A DNA stretch of 64,000 nucleotides from Saturnia japonica (GCA_033032175.1 CM065309.1:11966001-12030000), one strand, 5' to 3'. Counted from the first letter of the stretch, positions 19,501-30,795 are shown. Notes: generated by a model not told the origin, from the sequence alone. A program made the numbers and translations.

Positions 19501-20748
19501 ATTTAGGGAAATTCCTTTCACCTTGCCAGGGTTTTTTTTTTAAATATATTAAATTGAAACATTTATGAAATGCAATTTTGATATTTGGGGAAAAGTACAT
19601 GATGCTTTATTAATTTTAATTAAACAATAATAGAATCGTTGTAAATGTTAGTCAGCGCATTAGACAATCATTCAATTTTTTTTAATAGAGTAACACGACT
19701 TGTTTTGTATAAATAACGGAATAACATTGTAAATTAAATACCAAATTGATAATGCTATTCGTAAATGAGACGCACTCAGCGGCGGAAGAGTGAGCCATCC
19801 TCCATTAACATAAAATCGAATACAATATTAGATACTTAGAATCTTTTACACAAATATCACAATAATATAAAGTTGCACATCAAAATGTTTAGTTTTATTA
19901 ATTTATTATTCATATTTAAAAAAAACTCAAAGTTTTGCATCAATTATGGAGTTATAGTATTTATATTCTTTATATTTTATTCAATACTCTACACCTGTAT
20001 ATAAATAAACAATTTTTACTGTTTTTTTCATATGAAAATTACTCAAAATAAATAATATTGCAATTACTGAATTAATATCTTAGTAAATTGTATTGACCAT
20101 TATCATAAATGGCTGCACATTTTGGCACTATTTATTATTTTCCCTATCATAGAGGCGCTACATATTTTTGGAAAGTTTTAACTTATTCAGTTATTAGCAT
20201 GCGGATAGTAGGCACAATTTTATATTTATTTAACTTGGTCATAATTAAATGTTATTGCATTACATTAATTAATGTCGTCTTAGTCAAAATATTAAAATTT
20301 TGATTAACAAAGAAAATAAAAAATACATTGATTGCAACACAATGAAAAATTATTATACTATTGCTTGTATATCAAGACATACAATTGAGTAACATAAAGT
20401 CCTAAAGACTTACTTCGTTGTATTTTCACAATAACAATATTGTCATGGAATATTTTCATCTTTTTTAATGTTACATCAGTCATTGTTAAATTATCAATAA
20501 CTTACTATTAGCAAAATATGCATCTGATAATTTTTAAGCTCTATATACATATATAATTGGAAATCAATATTTATTTTAAAGGCATATAATATTCTATAAC
20601 TACGTTTTCTTTTAAATGCGGTTTGATACTTAATCTCTAAATCTGTGCTTAATATAAACTAACTGGGTCATGGTTTAATGACTAGGACCAAAATGACTTA
20701 GAATTATTTTAATATGGTGGGTTTAGGTTTAAAATGAATGTGAAATAT
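16596..20748. other. Intergenic and probable DIRAS 3' UTR region
   Basis: Long AT-rich stretch without recognisable coding sequence. The part next to 20748 must include the DIRAS 3' UTR (minus strand), but the end of the transcript cannot be fixed because many TTTATT signals occur. An inverted pair of 24-mers lies at 16864-16887 and 17353-17376. Confidence 0.5.
16864..17376. repeat. Spaced inverted repeat, 24-bp arms
   Basis: AGACGTTGGCGAGGACGAGG at 16864 recurs in inverse orientation at 17353-17376 with two mismatches over 24 bp, 465 bp apart. The arms are G+C-rich in an AT-rich setting. I cannot assign them to a family. Confidence 0.6.
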
Positions 20749-20883
20749 TTACATAACGAGACATTTCTCTCTCCCACTAGCAGATGCTTCTCCTCCATCT
20801 TTAACAATTTTGTCCTTCTTTTTCTTACCTTTCCCATCAACCTGAAGAGATACATTTCGATTCTTTTCCATGTTTAATAACTC
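20749..20883 (-). CDS. DIRAS: DIRAS coding exon 4
   Basis: 44 codons and [17 protein letters not shown], then a Lys-rich run and the CaaX end CLVM. Acceptor GTTACAG. Confidence 0.95.
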   Translation of the reverse strand, partial: ELLNMEKNRNVSLQVDGKGKKKKDKIVKDGGEASASGREKCLVM

Positions 20884-23800
20884 CTGTAACAAAGAAAGGA
20901 ACATGAATGGCCCCATACATTCAAGTTTGATCTGAATAACTTTGGTTCCTTTAAAAAATCTATATACAATGAAGGCAATTGGAACAATTTCTTTATTTAA
21001 TTTCACTGACACCCTGAAATATTATTGACTGGGTACACATACAAAAAGTATTCAATAAGAATTTATCTTTTATATTCAAAGATTTCACTTATAAATAAAT
21101 AATATGTGCATACTATTTCCGGTTAAGCAATTTAGGATTTTAAAAAGGTTTTAATATTTTAAAATATGTATTGTTATTTATTGCATTATACATAATTTTC
21201 TAAATTATCCTTAAAACAAAAAAAGTTGCGAAGCATCTCAACATAGTACTATGAATTTACAGTTATGTTTTAAAATACAAGGATTGGCTTTAACCAATCT
21301 GTTTACTTCTACTATGCGTTCAGTCATACAAGAGATACTCATTTAAATCCGGGCTCTTCAAATCATTTTCTAAAAGCTATCCTAGTGTGATTTTAATACA
21401 TATTTTGATTGAATGAGAGAATCAACCAGAAAAGGAGATTTCACGCAGAGGTAGCCGTTGCACAGGCCCCCAGATATTCAAAACAAAATTTTTTTGGCTG
21501 ATATCTAATGAGCAAATTTTTAGGACAAGTAATCCAAGAATAATAAGTACACTGAAGGTGAACATCACTCATGTAATGGAATCGATCTCGCGACACAGGT
21601 AATGCTAAGGCACAGCAAGTTGTATATAGAATAACTTGCATATTGAGGTAGCATTTTTATCAAGTACCGGCTTTATTTCCACCTTGATGCGCTTGATCTA
21701 TATTATCTAGTCACCATGTTAACAATATTATAAAGGAATTAAATAAAAATAATTTTCATATTTGTCATCATCTTTATAACTGTAAACATATAATAATAGT
21801 TTAAAATACATACCTGAAAGAGTTGTGTGACGTTGTGATTTGTTTTAGCAGATGTTTCCATGAATGAGACACCCCAAGCTTGCGCCTGAGTCTGTCCTTC
21901 CGTAGCAGATACTTCTCGGATTTCTGGACTCTCGTCACATTTGTTGCCAGCCAACATAACTGGAATATTTGGTAGCTCTGACCCTTTAATTTCTTTTATT
22001 GTCTGCCATATTGGCTTGAGCTCTTCTAATGATTGTCGACTGCTTACTGAATAGACTAGAATGAATGCATGACCCTGAAATAGTAAGAAAGTTGATAATT
22101 TATAAAATAATAAGTAAATAAACCCTATCAGAATTATGCTTTTTCACCATGATGATTTCAATACATAGTGAAACAAAAGTTTGCACAGAGCCCTAAAAAT
22201 ACACAACAAATTACATAGCAAATTTCAAGTTAAATGCATTTGAAGATAAGTAAAATCCATAGATATAATATAGGTCCTCTACATATGAAATTAGCGTTTT
22301 ATATGGAATAAGTAAAACGAAAATATTTTTTTATGAAATTGTACATTTAATCAATCGAAGTATGTACCATTATTATCTATGCACTTTCGCTATTTTACAG
22401 GTAGTTCATTGATTCCATTGCTGAAAAAATTGTGGGAGCGAAAAGTAATAAAATCTTTAAAAGCGGTTTGGATAGCCTCATCGAAATTGAATTTTATTCC
22501 TTGCAAGAAATTGTCCAAATTCCGAAAGCAATACAATTCAAAATTCCTTCGTTATTGTGACGGTTCAATCAATTCATGCGGAACAAATTTCTTGAGCTTT
22601 TTCACTTTTCCAATTTGTTTCAAGTGAATTAAAATTATTTTATCACTCACACGGAAGGTGACGCTGACGTGGTTTGCGATGGATCCGTTTTCACGATCAC
22701 CTTTAATTGTTCATTATAAACTAGGGTCTCCTCCGGCCGTCCACGCGGTTTGCTTCGTAGGTAAAAATTTCCAGAACGAAAACGTTAGAACCATAAACGT
22801 ACCGTGCTTTCTTTTATAGTGTAGCTTCCCTATACAAATTATTAATCCTTCGAGCTGTTTTTGCAGCGCTGATGCCAAAGGTGGAACACATATTCCTAAA
22901 TAATGCGATATTTTAAGTTTTCCATTTAACGAAAAGAATGATGGCAAAAAAAATGTAATGGTGCGAAAATAAATGAATCACTAAGTTCGAAACACAAATA
23001 CACAAGCCTACATCTATACAATTAGTAAAATTGAAGTGCCTGTTTGTAATATCAAAATTACAGTTTTTACTAAATGCATATGAAAATCACCTATAACAAA
23101 AAGCCCATTTTTTTATTTTTGTCTGTCTTTCTGTTTGTTCCGGGTAATCTCCGAACGGTTGGACCGATTTTGACGGAACTTTCACTGATAGATAGCTGAT
23201 GATATACAGAGTAACTTAGAGTAACTTTTATTTTAGAAAAAGAATTAGGGTCCCGCACAAATAAACAAAAACTGGCCATGGTGAATTAATTCGGGCGCTT
23301 AAATGGCTTATGCTGAGTAAACCTGAGATCAAGCAAATTAATGTACTACATAATTATAGGCATTAAAAAGACCCACAAAAAAGTCAGCGGAGTATACATC
23401 TATCTTCTAAGGAACAACCACTATAACCATTTTTGTCTTTAAAATAGCCGGGAGCGGGGGAGCAAGATTCGCGCGGGCATTCTGTAGTCCACGTGAGCGA
23501 AGCCACGGACTTATCTAGTTATAAATAAATTTGAATTTGGAATTCCTAACCAAACACCAGATATTTGAGATCAAAGTGACCAGTTCAACAAAATGCCAAT
23601 TTCATATATTTTAAAGACCTAATATATATTGGGAAGTGGGGCTGAAATTTTCCGGTGGGCAGTTTGGCTTCCTGAGGGGATGTTCAACTCTGGACGCACT
23701 CTCCACCCTGAAAGCGCGGTCCGCGGAGGCGACTGAGGGGGAGTTAGGCTGTTGGCGGTGTCGCTCGAAATCCCCAACGCCTTCAACAGTCTGCGGCAGC

Positions 23801-25623
23801 TGTTGGAGGACTACCTCCAAGGTAGACAGACTGATAAAACTTAAACACAATAACAAAACTACAAAAACACGGAGCAACTTCAACTTTCTTAATTTATTCA
23901 TTAAAAATTATTATTAATTTTTTAGTTCCATAATTTATGAATGTTTGTTTTTTTTTTTTTAAATTATATTATTAATAAAATTATATTTCCTTCAATATTA
24001 AAGTATCTGGAGCTCATTGGTCGCTACTGCCGCAAACCTATCCTAAGACACCCACATCTTCCGTGAATATTTCTCAAAGGTGTTTTTGAAGTGAAGACTT
24101 CTTTAGGTGTACTGAGTACTTTATTTTTTGTAGAAAAGCCATATCTCTTTAAATTCTTCATAAAAATGAATGATTTGAACATCATTTTAATACATTGATA
24201 AATAGTTTAAAAGTAACATGCAAGTGCATCTATTAACAAATGGTTCAATGAACATGAAAGCCGTTGAATTGTTTACATTATATAATATCTGACTCTTGTT
24301 ATTATGTGTCATTGAAGATACTCCTGAGAATAAAACAAACAAGCCCAAATGTGACTACAGTTGCAATTTCCTTCAGAAAATTCCAGTGGCAATCCTTCGG
24401 TTCCATTTTCAGGTCCTAGTCATAATGTGTAATAAAAAATCCCATGGCAACATAACAAACAAGCCTTAATTCGACTCTCCTACTATTTGCCATCAAGGAG
24501 TTCCACCATTCTGACTCTATCATCAGATCAGTTCCATGGTACTATAATATTGCATTGTCATGGAACTTACATACATATGGCAAATTTCATCTCAATTAAA
24601 TACCAGGAAGTGGTTAAAAATGGATTGCAAGTTTTCAAATTTGGTGTTATATCTATATAATTGAAGTGTCTGTTTGTAATGTTAAAATAACAGCTTTTTA
24701 CTAATTTCATATGAAAGTATGTACAATAAAAAAAAAACAATTTTTGTCTGTCTATCTTTGTTTGCTCTAGCTAATTTCAGAAATGGTGGGACTGATTTTG
24801 ACAGGACTGTTACTGGCTGATACCTGATGTTATTTATGGAGTAAATTAGGCTACACTTATGAAAAAAAATTAAAGTAGTCATGTCCAGTACTGTGCACAC
24901 CATGCGCACATTCCCATTAGCCGCCATTCAACACAAAGTCTCAGGCTCAACTAGTATATTATAAAATAGATTTTTTGTCAACAATATAAAGTACAAAATC
25001 AACAGGATTACCTTGCTTATTGACAGCCTTTGCATAGCAGGAAATTGATGTGAGCCGGTTGTATCAGTTATTTGCAGTGTACATATTGTTTTGTTACTAC
25101 TGATCACCTGAATGATGTAAACACAAAAATAATTATAAACTGAAGTGATTCAATTAATAAATTAGTCACATTAATTCATGACCTACGCAATTTAATATTT
25201 TATAGTTATAACCTCCTAAGGACAAGGACATAAACATTCAAAATTCCCTTATCTAAGTGCAACAGCTGATTTTATGAACTTATATATCTCCTAGAACTAT
25301 GATGAATATTCAATGTGAAAATGTACTTATTTTTTATTGTTTTAATCCACAGAATCAAAGTCAGAGAAGTATTTTTATTTTTACCATAGGTATATAAAAA
25401 GGTAAGCAAATATAGAAAATCGGTTAGTCCAGTGTATACTTAGAAATGTCGATGCTGTTATCATTAAAAATTCTAAATTATTTACCTGTCTGTATGTGTC
25501 TTCTATCGTGGGTATGTACGATTCTCTAAATGTTCCTTTTACAAAACGCAGCACAAGAGAACTTTTACCAACACCACCTGCACCAAAAACTACTACACGG
25601 TAATCATTACTTTGTTCCGGCAT
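20749..25623 (-). CDS. DIRAS: DIRAS-family small GTPase
   Basis: Four coding exons (25623-25486, 25107-25012, 22074-21814, 20883-20749) join in phase 0 throughout and give 209 residues. Human DIRAS proteins have about 199. The protein opens [22 protein letters not shown], nearly identical to vertebrate DIRAS. The switch I effector region reads [10 protein letters not shown]3 reads DTTGSHQF (the Ras Gln61 position is not Gln, a DIRAS trait), G4 is NKCD and G5 ETSAK. The C terminus is a Lys-rich stretch and CLVM, a CaaX box for prenylation, so the protein should sit at a membrane. DIRAS GTPases are Ras-branch proteins with low intrinsic GTP hydrolysis. The exons are undamaged, and all transposon debris lies in introns. 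The gene converges with CLCC1 and lies tail-to-tail with it. Confidence 0.95.
21814..22074 (-). CDS. DIRAS: DIRAS coding exon 3
   Basis: 87 codons from [10 protein letters not shown] to NVTQLFQ, with NKCD (G4) and ETSAK (G5). Acceptor ATTTCAG, donor GTATGT. Confidence 0.95.
22271..22955 (-). mobile_element. Mariner element, internally deleted
   Basis: The left end TAGGTCCTCTACATATGAAA matches the inverted repeats of the mariner at 55353-56078, with TA just before it (22269-22270). On the minus strand the second helix-turn-helix region is readable (DPSQTT, then [19 protein letters not shown]). It runs almost directly into C-terminal sequence (NLDNFLQG, then [12 protein letters not shown]). 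The whole catalytic core is therefore missing. The far terminus was not found. It lies in DIRAS intron 3, in the same orientation as the gene. Confidence 0.75.
23013..23518 (+). mobile_element. Non-autonomous Helitron-like element, copy 1
   Basis: Begins TCTATAC after an A and ends in CTAG before a T, an A|T insertion as expected for Helitrons. Just inside the 3' end lies CGTGAGCGAAGCCACG, whose CGTG/CACG ends can pair as a short hairpin. There is no coding capacity. A copy in the opposite orientation lies at 53785-54308. Confidence 0.75.
23634..23830 (+). pseudogene. R1-type LINE reverse transcriptase scrap
   Basis: Reads [20 protein letters not shown], matching the QxGFRxGRSTxDAL block of R1-clade reverse transcriptases. 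After a frame change at about 23738, [14 protein letters not shown] follows, the next conserved block (usual DIxNAFN). About 200 bp only, with no flanking domains. Confidence 0.7.
24652..24954 (+). mobile_element. Non-autonomous Helitron-like element, shortened copy
   Basis: Starts TCTATATAATTGAAGTGTCT after an A, like copy 1. It carries the same ATTTTGACAGGACTGTTACT-type body and ends in CTAG before T. It is about 300 bp and lacks the G+C-rich 3' part of the full copies, so the 3' boundary is less certain. Confidence 0.55.
25012..25107 (-). CDS. DIRAS: DIRAS coding exon 2
   Basis: 32 codons, [12 protein letters not shown] to RLSISK, with the G3/switch II sequence DTTGSHQF. Acceptor CATTCAG, donor GTAATC. 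Confidence 0.95.
25486..25623 (-). CDS. DIRAS: DIRAS coding exon 1
   Basis: ATG at 25623, 46 codons, ends EDTYRQ before GTAAAT. Carries the P-loop GAGGVGKSS and switch I. A possible 3' splice site (TTTTTAAG) lies 9 bases before the ATG, so a separate 5' UTR exon is likely. Confidence 0.95.
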
Positions 25624-25631
25624 ACCTTGTT

Positions 25632-26400
25632 CTTAAAAATAATACAGAAATTAATTCAAGGCGCTATATATTAAAACTATCAGAATTTTAAAAATTAAAG
25701 CATTTTACTGATAGATACGAGTTAGATAGAAGTAAAGATGAGAAACATAGATAATACACTAATAATGGGAAATGAGAAATATCAATATTTTGTGTTACTC
25801 GTAATCAAATTCAATTCATTCAACCAAAGAGACAAAAAGTGGCAGACTTTTTTTTGGTATAGTTCTTCCCTTTCTTCGTGAAAAGGAAAGGCAAAGATAT
25901 CCAAGACCATGCAGCCAAGTCTGATGTTTTTACAATCCAAGTTCAAGTTAAAAGGCTGTGGCGACTTATCACAAATAAATAGTTCTTACTTCAGCCACAT
26001 TCTATTTTGTTTATGATAGACTGGCTGACTTTCAGGTCTTGAAAAAGATAAAGAAGACATCTGTCGCTGACTGACAAGAAGATATATTATTCTGTAATCG
26101 GTTACGAGCGACAAAATAAATACAGTAATAATTTCAAACGCTGAGCTGCATTTTTAATTAATAGGATCGGCCAAACGATCCTATAAGGCTAAAGCCATGT
26201 CATATGTATTTTTTAGTATAAAGGCCGAAACCATGTCTGCAATTTTTCTGCGTTCAAATCCATGTTAACAAAGGCCATAGCCATGTCTTGAATTTTCTCT
26301 ATATTATGTATAAAGTAGTATCCAGTTTTCAAAATTTTTTCAAAGCCAAAGTCATAGTTTTATTCTATGTATATCTTCATAAAGAAGAGACCTTCTAATT
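25632..26400. other. Intergenic repeat-derived spacer
   Basis: No gene. 25840-26000 resembles the repeat at 29083-30415 (GGTATAGTTCTT, then GAAAAGGAAAGGCAAAG and CCATGCAGCCAAG). From 26176 to 26360 short AAAGGC-C-AA-CCATGTC-type phrases recur at 60-70 bp spacing. Confidence 0.5.
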
Positions 26401-26417
26401 CTTTTTCTGTTGAACAA

Positions 26418-26854
26418 TTAAACATCTTCAATTGTAGACCATATGTAGTTGCATATGGAACGATAACCCTGCTGATTCTTTAAAATTCTTGCAACGAGCG
26501 TAGGATACTCAGCATTTCCATAAACATATAACAACTCGTTAATAAAACCCAGTCTTTGTATACTAAAGCATGTGCACTCAAAAAATATGTGTTCCAAAGA
26601 TTGAGGTAAGCCAGAATTACAATAGGTGCAAGATGGAGATGTTATAATATTCATTCTATACAGATGCTCGTTAAATCTGCCATGACCAATTCGCAAGCGA
26701 CATATTGTTGTATAAAATCGTATATTGACATATTTGCCTTACAAAACCATAGTGCTTTAACATTTTGATTAATTGCTCTGTACCATACTCCTTTCCGATG
26801 AAGATTTTTTTCCCAGTGACGAAGACATTTATCATCTATTTCTTTCTTGACCAA
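26418..26854 (-). pseudogene. LINE ORF2 C-terminal region
   Basis: Two overlapping frames. One ends with MRIGHGRFNEHLYRM and CTYCNSGLPQSLEHIFFEC, the C-x2-C...H-x4-C type finger that closes many LINE ORF2 proteins. A frame change near 26670 separates it from upstream sequence. Confidence 0.75.
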
Positions 26855-26963
26855 GATGAGACAATCAGAAACAGGAATTTTAATATTCTTGTACGGTACT
26901 GCATCAAAAGTGTTAGTAGTTACCGGGATTAACTTTACCCCTTTAACTTTAACTTAACTTTAA

Positions 26964-27416
26964 CCCTATCTATTATTCCAGGTCATAGACTATCTGTGTG
27001 CCAAATTTCATCTATATACGTTCAGCCGTTTTTGCGAGATCGAGTAACAGAGATACAAACTTTCCATTTATTATATTTTTAGGATAATACTGACTAAGCT
27101 ATGACTTTTTCCGGGATTAAAGTACCCTGTCTGTTATTCTAGACCATAGACTATCTGTGTGCCAAATTTCATCTAAATCCGTTTAGCCGTTTTTGCGTAA
27201 TTGAGTAACTAAGCTACAAACTTTCCATTTATTATATTTTTAGGACAACACTGGTTAAACTATGACTTTTACCGGGACAAAAAGTACCCTATGTGTTATT
27301 CCAGGACATATACTATCTAAGTGCCAAATTTCATTGAGATCTATTCAGCCGTTTTTGCGTGATTGAGTAACAAACATCCAAACATACAAACTTTCACATT
27401 TATTATATTAGTTGGA
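26964..27416. repeat. Tandem repeat, 161-162 bp unit, 2.8 copies
   Basis: Units start with CCCTATCTATTATTCCAGG-like sequence at 26964, 27125 and 27287. Each contains GCCAAATTTCAT, AGCCGTTTTTGCG and TTTATTATATT. The last ends TATTAGTTGGA, which read backwards resembles the TCCTACTAATATTATAAATG start of lepidopteran Helitrons as I remember them. The array is probably the internal minisatellite of such an element. Confidence 0.85.
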
Positions 27417-27577
27417 TAAAAGAAAGCGAACTGACATAGGGGGTAAATTTCATTCAATTTGCATAAAATTAATGGGAGTTGTATTCATACCACCCAAAAC
27501 TAATCGCATGTTTTAATTTTGAACTTTTCAATCTTTTCTATTAATTTGCCATAAGAGGCATAACAAAAAAAAGCGTA

Positions 27578-28039
27578 TTAAAAATGACGTCTAATTTGTA
27601 ATTTGTACAACATCAACAGATTCCTTAGATCAGCTCCCCACTTAGAGCCAGCCAAAGATCTGAGAATATTTGTTACTTTCATAGCCCGAATAATCAAGTA
27701 ATCGACATATTTAGACCATGTAAAATTTTGCTGAAATAGCACACCTAAGAATTCAAGCGTGGTCTCAGTAGGAATTTTAATTGTATGATTAAGTACCCAT
27801 AACTCAGAAATCATTATCTTTTTTTTAGAAATTATTACAATTTTACTTTTATGTGGAATAATTTCTAAATCCAAACAACAAAAATAATTATACAAGCGTT
27901 GTAAAACACCATTTAGCTTATTTTCATTTTGCATCAAATCATCACTACTAGAGTATATGACCAAATCATCAGCAAATTGCAAATTAACCACATCAAAATC
28001 CAGAACTATGATAAGTTTATATATGTAAAGTATATACAA
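27578..28039 (-). pseudogene. LINE reverse transcriptase, FADD fragment
   Basis: Contains LQFADDLVIYSSSDD, the catalytic box of LINE reverse transcriptases, followed by KSKIVIISKKK and LEFLGVLFQQNFTWSKYVDYL (thumb-type region). The strongest piece of this LINE; it opens in a different frame from the fragment upstream. Confidence 0.85.
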
Positions 28040-28089
28040 TAGAGGGCTTAAGATGCCTCCTTGATAGACACCTTTAAAATGAAAGTCAT

Positions 28090-28560
28090 CTAAATGATGA
28101 CTTCTCTACGGTTAAGTAAATTATAGATCCATCGTACCAATTTTACGTGAATGCCAAAATTCAGTAGAGAAGAAGATAGCACACTAATGTTCACATTATT
28201 AAAATCTCCCACAACATCGAAGAAGACACATGCAATGTGGTTGTTTTCATAAAAAGCTGAATTAATATTTGTAAAAAGATAAGCTATACTTTCGCGGGCT
28301 GAAAATCCGCACCGAAACCTGTACTGATTGTTAGGTAACAAATGATTATGTTCGATATAAAATTCGAGACTCTATTTTAGAAGCTGTTTAAATATTTTGC
28401 CAACACAAGAAGTTAACGTTATTGGACGATATGAATCAAGACTATTGGGATCTTTATCGAGCTTAAGTGCGAAGACGCATACCATATGGAGTTTAAATAT
28501 ACAAAAATTTTGACAAGTTTCGTGAGGACAATATTTTAAACATTTTGTATGAAAAACCAT
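28090..28560 (-). pseudogene. LINE reverse transcriptase, palm/fingers fragments
   Basis: Two open pieces. 28560-28372 has LDSYRPITLTSCVGKIFKQL, the conserved fingers motif. 28341-28090 has NNQYRFRCGFSARESIAYL and ACVFFDVVGDFNNVN (usual FLDxxxAFDxV), so the first catalytic Asp region is altered. Confidence 0.8.
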
Positions 28561-28666
28561 CTAATTCACAGGCTGTATCTTTCCTAGATTTAATAGCCGA
28601 ATTTTATTCTTCGTGTGTGAATTGATTAACGAGATAAGTTAAATCGTTAAATCTTCGAAAATCTTT

Positions 28667-28936
28667 TTAAAAACTTAATAAAGATACCAAATGCCTGAAT
28701 CCAATAGGTCTCTGACTGTCAGCAGATTCCACAAAGACTACGAATTCTGTGGCAGCAGAATCTTCCGGATAGCGTCGTGTATAGTCAGTGACAAAATAAG
28801 GTACGAATTTATCTACGCCAGGATCATCTTCGCTCTCGGAGGATAAAGAGTCTCCTGATGTGTCCTCAGTCTTATCCACAGCAGGAGCAGCCTTGTCGCC
28901 TTTTTCCCGTTTTCTCGATGCACTACCCTTCCCCAT
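28667..28936 (-). pseudogene. LINE ORF1 N-terminal fragment
   Basis: MGKGSASRKREKGDK, an acidic Ser/Asp/Glu stretch, then ATEFVVFVESADSQRPIG. The YxVFVES...P.G phrase is typical of gag-like ORF1 proteins of lepidopteran LINEs. It is cut off after about 80 residues. Confidence 0.6.
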
Positions 28937-29082
28937 TATTAATCTTATATAACTTGGATTACTCCGCTAGTTATAAATTATATATACTGTACTTCTGAGA
29001 TAAAATGTAATTTTAAAATTAATTAATAAAGATTTAACATTTGAATACTCGCCTTTTCTCTTCCCGCGCTTTTTTTTTCTTT

Positions 29083-30415
29083 CCAAAGACTTTTCTAATT
29101 CTTTTGTATAGTTCTTATTTTCGTAAAAGGATAAAGCAAAGGTGTCTATGATCATACAGCTAAGTAAGATCTATTTATAAATCATGTTTATATGTCATTA
29201 ATATAAAGGCCCAAGCTATGTCCTCTGTTGTTTCTTCTTCTTCTGTTTTTCTTTCTAGTGTCAATGATATTATTCGTCATTTTTTCTAATCTTTTATGTG
29301 AGCTGAAACAAGATGGTAGCTCCCTTTTTTGAACTATGGGAGTTTTAGTGACAACTCACAATGCATGTTTCCAGTTTATATTTATAATCCACTTCACGTA
29401 TGCACAACAACCAAACTATATCACGCAAAATGCCACCAATATTAAGTACAAAAAATACTGTCAGAAAACTTAAGTTGAAGAATAAAAAATCTTTTATTTT
29501 GACATTAAACAGAGACACTTTTAATTTGATTTATTTGTATAGATAAGCTCAATCGGTCTAGTCTTCTAGAAGTTTTATTATAATTAACTAAACAAATGTA
29601 GAAAAGGATTTGAAGTGAAAACTTCTTTAGCATCGTTGTGATTTGAAAGTCAATGAAACGAAAAAGCGAAAGCGACAGTAAAAAATTGGTTACCTGTAAA
29701 GTCGGTATACGGGCGAAAGTTTTACGTGACAACGACTTTATGTCTGTCTCTCTCGCTCTTAGGCGGGCTAACCATGCCCGAGTGGAAGGGACGCGTGCCT
29801 CTCACTCGCTCTCATTGTGAGCGCATAACGTGAGCGGAGCGTAACGCAGTTTCTTGAAGTGTCACCCGGCAAACCAATTTATAAGACGTTGTCACGTCAA
29901 AAATAAAAATCACAACATGGCACTTTAAGATCCCGCTAAAAACTCTCTACCCAAAGACTTTTGCGTATAGTTTTTTCACATACTTCATGAAAGGGAAAAG
30001 CAAAGGTATAAAACCTTGCAGCCAAGGCAGATGGTGTTTTTATAACCTATGTTTAAATGTCTTTTTCTTGTTGTTTTTATTTCCAGTGTCTATGCTTTTT
30101 ATGCCTTTGTAATTTTTTCTAATCTTCAAAGCAGAGATAACTTCAAAGTGAGTTTAGGCAAGAAGGTAACTCCATTGTTTGAACTATGTATGGAGTTTTT
30201 GTGACAAATCAAAAGGCATAATTCCAGTTTACATTTTTAATGCATATCAGGTCGTATGCACAATGACAAAACATAGGGTCAAACAACCTAATTTATTTAA
30301 TTAAAAATATAAATATCACGCAAAATGCCACCAATATTAGGTAAAAAAACTTAAGTTGACGAATAAAAAATAAAAATCACAACATGTCACTTCAGGATCT
30401 CGCCAAAAGCTCTCA
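29083..30415. repeat. Head-to-tail duplicated unknown repeat
   Basis: Copy A (29083 to about 29941) and copy B (about 29942-30415) share the same series of phrases: AAGACTTTT, ATAGTT, GCAAAGGT, TCTAGTGTC/TCCAGTGTC, GAACTATG, GGAGTTTT, ATCACGCAAAATGCCACCAA and ATAAAAATCACAACATG. They abut directly. Copy A is longer because about 400 bp (29488-29905) is inserted near its end. No coding sequence. Confidence 0.65.
29717..29902. mobile_element. MITE-like fold-back segment
   Basis: TTTTACGTGACAACGACTTT at 29719 is mirrored by AGACGTTGTCACGTCAAAA at about 29883-29901, giving inverted arms around a G+C-rich middle with GCGAGAG and CGTAACG phrases. It forms the right part of the insertion in copy A of the surrounding repeat. 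Family unknown. Confidence 0.55.
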
Positions 30416-30762
30416 AGTTGTCAACCAACGACAAACACTACATCTGATAAATTAAGTAAAATAAAAACTTGAACAATTAAAATTAAATGACATTTTATTA
30501 AACATTCCATGCATAAGTAGGTAAATCTCACAATGTTGCTAGCCTATAAAACTTAATTATACATCACCTTCCCTTCTAGACAATATTAAAACGAAATTAT
30601 TATAACATAAATTATTCATTAAAATTACAAATCTAAAATCTTTCTTGGTTTAATAATCCTTCCACTTCGACTAGGTATTACAGAACTACTAGGTTTTAAT
30701 ACTATATTTTCCTCAGTCTGAACTGGAACTTGAGAATGAGAAGATTGTATAAACTTCCAGGA

Positions 30763-30795
30763 AGTCCACGTGAGCGAAGCTACGGGCTTATCTAG
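30763..30795 (+). mobile_element. Helitron-like 3' end fragment
   Basis: GTCCACGTGAGCGAAGCTAC, then GGGCTTAT and CTAG (30792-30795) before T: the 3' tip of the family at 23013-23518. The 29 bases after it (30796-30824) also match those after copy 1 (23519-23547). Confidence 0.7.

Larger units (their letters stand above)
26418..28936 (-). mobile_element. Degenerate non-LTR retrotransposon (LINE)
   Basis: On the minus strand, an ORF1 start (28936-28667) is followed by reverse transcriptase pieces (28560-28372, 28341-28090, 28039-27578) and a C-terminal Cys/His region (26854-26418). The order is that of a jockey-like LINE, but most of ORF1, the endonuclease and parts of the polymerase are missing or unreadable. 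A tandem array at 26964-27416 sits between the polymerase and the C-terminal part. The copy is dead. Confidence 0.8.

Noticed and set aside
26964..27416. CRISPR array
   Set aside because: Units of 161 bp are repeated along their whole length with no short repeat/spacer pattern, and the genome is eukaryotic.
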